Positions 61,957-64,000 of a stretch of 64,000 nucleotides of DNA are shown piece after piece (position 1 is the stretch's first letter; each line of letters begins with the position of its first letter). A program made the translations under genes and the position numbers. The notes beneath the pieces are model-generated. The model was not told where the DNA came from, made no database searches, and saw only the letters and a list, made by a program, of their open reading frames with translations. The stretch comes from Planctomycetia bacterium (GTDB taxonomy: Bacteria; Planctomycetota; Phycisphaerae; UBA1845; UTPLA1), in the NCBI GenBank assembly GCA_015200345.1, contig CP054187.1, positions 2,154,470 through 2,218,469 on the forward strand, written 5' to 3'.

Positions 61957-63285
61957 TCAGGCCTGCCGCAAGGACAATCCCATCTGGGCCAGGCACGCCT
62001 TGATTTCCGTCAGCGACGTCTGGCCGAAGTTTCGCGATTCGAGCAGCTCCTGCTCGCTGCGAATGATCAGCTCGCCAATGGTCGAGATGCCCAGCCGCTG
62101 GAGACACTTGCGGGAGCGCACCGACAACTCGATCGACATGACCGGGCGGCTCAAAACATCGGGGCTGACGTTGGGCGCGAGGGCCGCGAAGTCGGGCGCG
62201 GGGCGGGCGGCGCCGCCCATCGGCGAGTTCTGACCGAGGCTCAAGCCCTTTTGCGCGAGCATGGCTTTGATCTCGCGGAGGCTGGTCTCACCGAAGTTCT
62301 TGTAGGCCAGCAACTCGGCCTCGGTGATGCGCAGCAAGTCACCGAGGGTGTTGAGATTCATTTTCTTGAGGCAGTTGCGGCTGCGCACGGAGAGTTCAAA
62401 ATCGGTGATGGGGGTATCGAGCACGGCGCTGCGCTTCTCCATCGCGCGGACCTGGTGCTCGTTGATGTACATCGTGTCGGCGGCGAGAACATCGCGCAGG
62501 TATAGCCGAGCGCGCTCGTGATTGGGGTTGACGGCCAGCACCCGGCGGAGGCACTCCTCGGCGAGATCATATTCGTTGTTGTCTTCGTGAATGACCGCGA
62601 GGTTGATCAGCGCGTGCATGTGCACGAGGGGCAACCCGGTGCAGTGGATGTAATGGTTCATCGCCTCTTCGTCGTCGCCAAGCAGATCGCAGAGGTAGGC
62701 GAGATAAAAGCGCGCGTGGGCGTTGGCCGGGTCGATATCAACGGCCTTCTTGTACGACGCGGCGGCCCGCTGAAGATCGCCCTGTTCCTGGTGAATCCGG
62801 CCGCGGGCATAGTTCCACAGTGCGGAGCCGGCCTCGTGCGAGGCGTGTTGCTTCAGAGCGCGCAGGGCGTCATCGAAGTTGCCCATGTGCGCGAGGCATT
62901 CGGCACGGAGGCAGTCAATCTCCAGCCGATTCGCCCCGAGTGCCGCCGCCTTGTCGAACTCCGCGAGCGCTTCAGCGAATTGGCGCGACTCCAGATGCGC
63001 CCGGCCAGCAGCCAAACGGCGCACAACGCCTTCGGTCGCCTGGCCCAGCCACGCCAAGGCCTTGGGGGCGTCTCCCATGTAGAGGTAAGCCAAGCCGAGC
63101 TTGAGGCTCGAAGCGGCAGTGTCGCCCTCACCGCGTTCCGTCTTGTCTTCCAGATCATTGAGCAGCTCGATGAAACGGTGCAGGGTTTCGTTGGTCGAAA
63201 ACGCCGCACAGGCAAGCTGATTGAATGCGTCGGCAGTGGTAATGGGTTGTTCAAACTGGACTGCAAGGTCAACCGTGGTATCCAT
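61957..63285 (-). CDS. TPR protein with two RNA polymerase alpha-CTD-like domains
   Basis: The 442-residue protein starts at ATG 63285. The N-terminal two-thirds carry TPR repeats, e.g. 'ALWNYARGRIHQEQGDLQRA' and 'AHARFYLAYLCDLLGDDEEA'. Two C-terminal modules (about 290-350 and 383-442) match the helix-hairpin-helix of the RNA polymerase alpha subunit C-terminal domain. They read 'LSVRSRNCLKKMNLNTLGDL' with 'NFGETSLREIKAMLAQKGLS', and 'LSVRSRKCLQRLGISTIGEL' with 'NFGQTSLTEIKACLAQMGLS'. It may bind DNA or transcription factors as a decoy alpha-CTD. Such fusions are, from memory, found in planctomycetes. Divergent from dnaA. Confidence 0.8.
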   Translation of the reverse strand: MDTTVDLAVQFEQPITTADAFNQLACAAFSTNETLHRFIELLNDLEDKTERGEGDTAASSLKLGLAYLYMGDAPKALAWLGQATEGVVRRLAAGRAHLESRQFAEALAEFDKAAALGANRLEIDCLRAECLAHMGNFDDALRALKQHASHEAGSALWNYARGRIHQEQGDLQRAAASYKKAVDIDPANAHARFYLAYLCDLLGDDEEAMNHYIHCTGLPLVHMHALINLAVIHEDNNEYDLAEECLRRVLAVNPNHERARLYLRDVLAADTMYINEHQVRAMEKRSAVLDTPITDFELSVRSRNCLKKMNLNTLGDLLRITEAELLAYKNFGETSLREIKAMLAQKGLSLGQNSPMGGAARPAPDFAALAPNVSPDVLSRPVMSIELSVRSRKCLQRLGISTIGELIIRSEQELLESRNFGQTSLTEIKACLAQMGLSLRQA

Positions 63286-63589
63286 GAGAAGTTTGCCTGG
63301 TCTCCGAAAAGAGTGGTGCCCGCTTGTTGCCGTCACACGATTGGCCAGGGCGTCGGATTCGGCATGGCGATACGACACCCGCGGCCATGAAGGACTTCGT
63401 GCTCGATGCGTAGGACTCGGTTTCTGGATTCAGGTCGGTATGGTACATGCTGGCGTGGCGACTTCAAGCCCCTTGGAAGCAGCGGGAGTTGTGAATTTTA
63501 GTTGATAAGGTGTTTAAAAGAATTTGGTGACAAAACATGGAAATGAGGTGGTTGACGGATTGAGAGTTGGGGTTAAATCAAATATCATG

Positions 63590-63628
63590 CAGGTTGTGCC
63601 AGGGCCATTCTGGCTCTGCCGCAACCTG
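63590..63628. promoter_or_regulatory. Imperfect hairpin upstream of dnaA
   Basis: CAGGTTG and CAACCTG form the outer arms, with GCCAG/CTGGC inside. It directly precedes TTGACA (63629-63634), so it could be an operator or mark the end of the origin region. Confidence 0.5.
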
Positions 63629-63655
63629 TTGACAGAAAAAGAGTTACAGTAAAAC
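63629..63655 (+). promoter_or_regulatory. Candidate dnaA promoter
   Basis: A perfect -35 TTGACA at 63629-63634 is followed by A-rich candidates for -10, TAAAAC (63650, 15-base spacer) or AAACAT (17-base spacer). Neither is strong. It is about 60 bases upstream of the dnaA start. Confidence 0.45.
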
Positions 63656-63711
63656 ATGCGTTCGGCGTGTGGTTTCTTAATTGAACTCGCTCGCCCCGCT
63701 TTGGGCCGACC

Positions 63712-64000
63712 ATGCAAACGTTGAATCGATCGCTTCAGGCTGCGATTCTGGAGCTGCTGCGGCGACGTCATCCCGCCATTTGTCGCGCGTGGTTCAGTGA
63801 CTTAATAGTGGAAGACGCACAAGGCGGGGAGATCACCGTCGTGGCGGCCGATGCCGCTCAACTGACTTATCTGCTCGAATACTGTCGCAGGCCGCTGGTC
63901 GAGGCGGCGCAGGCCGCCACGGGCAGGCTGGTCTCGGTGCGGTTTGTTCTTCCCGACGGCAGCGAACCATCCGCCGGCGACGGCGAGGAGGACGACGATC
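63712..64000 (+). CDS. dnaA: Chromosomal replication initiator DnaA, N-terminal fragment (cut by window edge)
   Basis: The frame opens at ATG 63712 and runs to the window end (96 codons). It reads MQTLNRSLQAAILELLRRRH, then 'AWFSDLIVEDAQGGEITVVA', 'LLEYCRRPLVEAAQAATG' and 'VSVRFVLPDG', then an acidic linker. This matches domain I of DnaA, including the tryptophan of the 'W...L' core, the 'I.EA...VTG..V.V.FV' end and the start of the flexible domain II. The AAA+ and DNA-binding domains lie outside the window, so the call rests on domain I alone. Confidence 0.75.
   Translation, partial: MQTLNRSLQAAILELLRRRHPAICRAWFSDLIVEDAQGGEITVVAADAAQLTYLLEYCRRPLVEAAQAATGRLVSVRFVLPDGSEPSAGDGEEDDD

Larger units (their letters stand above)
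63286..63711. other. Divergent region upstream of dnaA; possible origin region
   Basis: About 425 bases with an AT-rich patch (63490-63545) and a hairpin at 63590-63628. I found no consensus DnaA boxes (TTATCCACA) by eye, so calling oriC is not supported. The true origin may lie on the other side of dnaA, outside the window. Confidence 0.4.

Overview
The window looks like a GC-rich chromosomal segment of a planctomycete, possibly of the Phycisphaerae type. The signs are an N-terminal fragment of a planctomycete-style sigma factor at the left edge, two prepilin-type 'GFTLIELLV' proteins, a TPR protein carrying two RNA polymerase alpha-CTD-like domains, an AdoCbl-dependent ribonucleotide reductase, and many lipoproteins and secreted proteins without close relatives I can name. 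It is probably origin-proximal: parB with two parS sites lies near 14-15 kb, and the start of dnaA is cut by the right edge.

Layout. 1-12 kb: sigma-factor fragment, a methyltransferase, nrdJ behind an NrdR-box promoter and a structured leader, an STT3-like membrane protein translationally coupled to an unusually long ligA, and a DnaQ-like exonuclease with a BRCT domain. 12-26 kb: DedA protein, an anchored helical-repeat protein, parB/parS, a fused alpha-beta E1 dehydrogenase, a CHASE2-adenylate cyclase coupled to a free-methionine-sulfoxide reductase, a TolB-like lipoprotein cluster and a Xer recombinase. 26-31 kb (minus strand): etfB, a B12-binding/MeaB GTPase fusion, lepA, a zinc-ribbon protein and a prepilin-type protein. 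31.6-33.8 kb: a small, lower-GC restriction-modification island. 34-53 kb: dUTPase, ferredoxin, glycosyltransferase, saccharopine-dehydrogenase-like enzyme, vanadium haloperoxidase, a giant 12-repeat Ig-like surface protein, exported fibre-like and prepilin-like proteins, a GDSL lipase, an acyl-CoA dehydrogenase and an Alg14/Alg13-type glycosyltransferase pair.

53.1-60.5 kb: a complete, intact-looking type II-C CRISPR-Cas system. An antisense tracrRNA (promoter, anti-repeat and intrinsic terminator all visible) lies just upstream of a compact Cas9 of 1063 aa. Cas9 is followed by cas1, cas2 (overlapping) and an array of 37 repeats and 36 spacers. The array is inferred to be transcribed leftwards, against the cas genes, from an AT-richer leader at 60.34-60.56 kb. 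The five leader-proximal repeats share two substitutions, one of which restores pairing with the tracrRNA. The repeats carry promoter-like -35/-10 elements, as in Neisseria. The Cas9 HNH domain has a CxxC...CxxxC zinc-knuckle pattern.

60.5-64 kb: a SpoIID-domain lipoprotein, the TPR/alpha-CTD protein and, divergent from it, dnaA.

A recurring oddity is palindromic repeat DNA lying in frame inside coding genes (ligA, the E1 gene, the Alg13-like gene), with one close copy of the E1 repeat in an intergenic gap at 49.4 kb. No rRNA, tRNA or insertion sequence was recognised.
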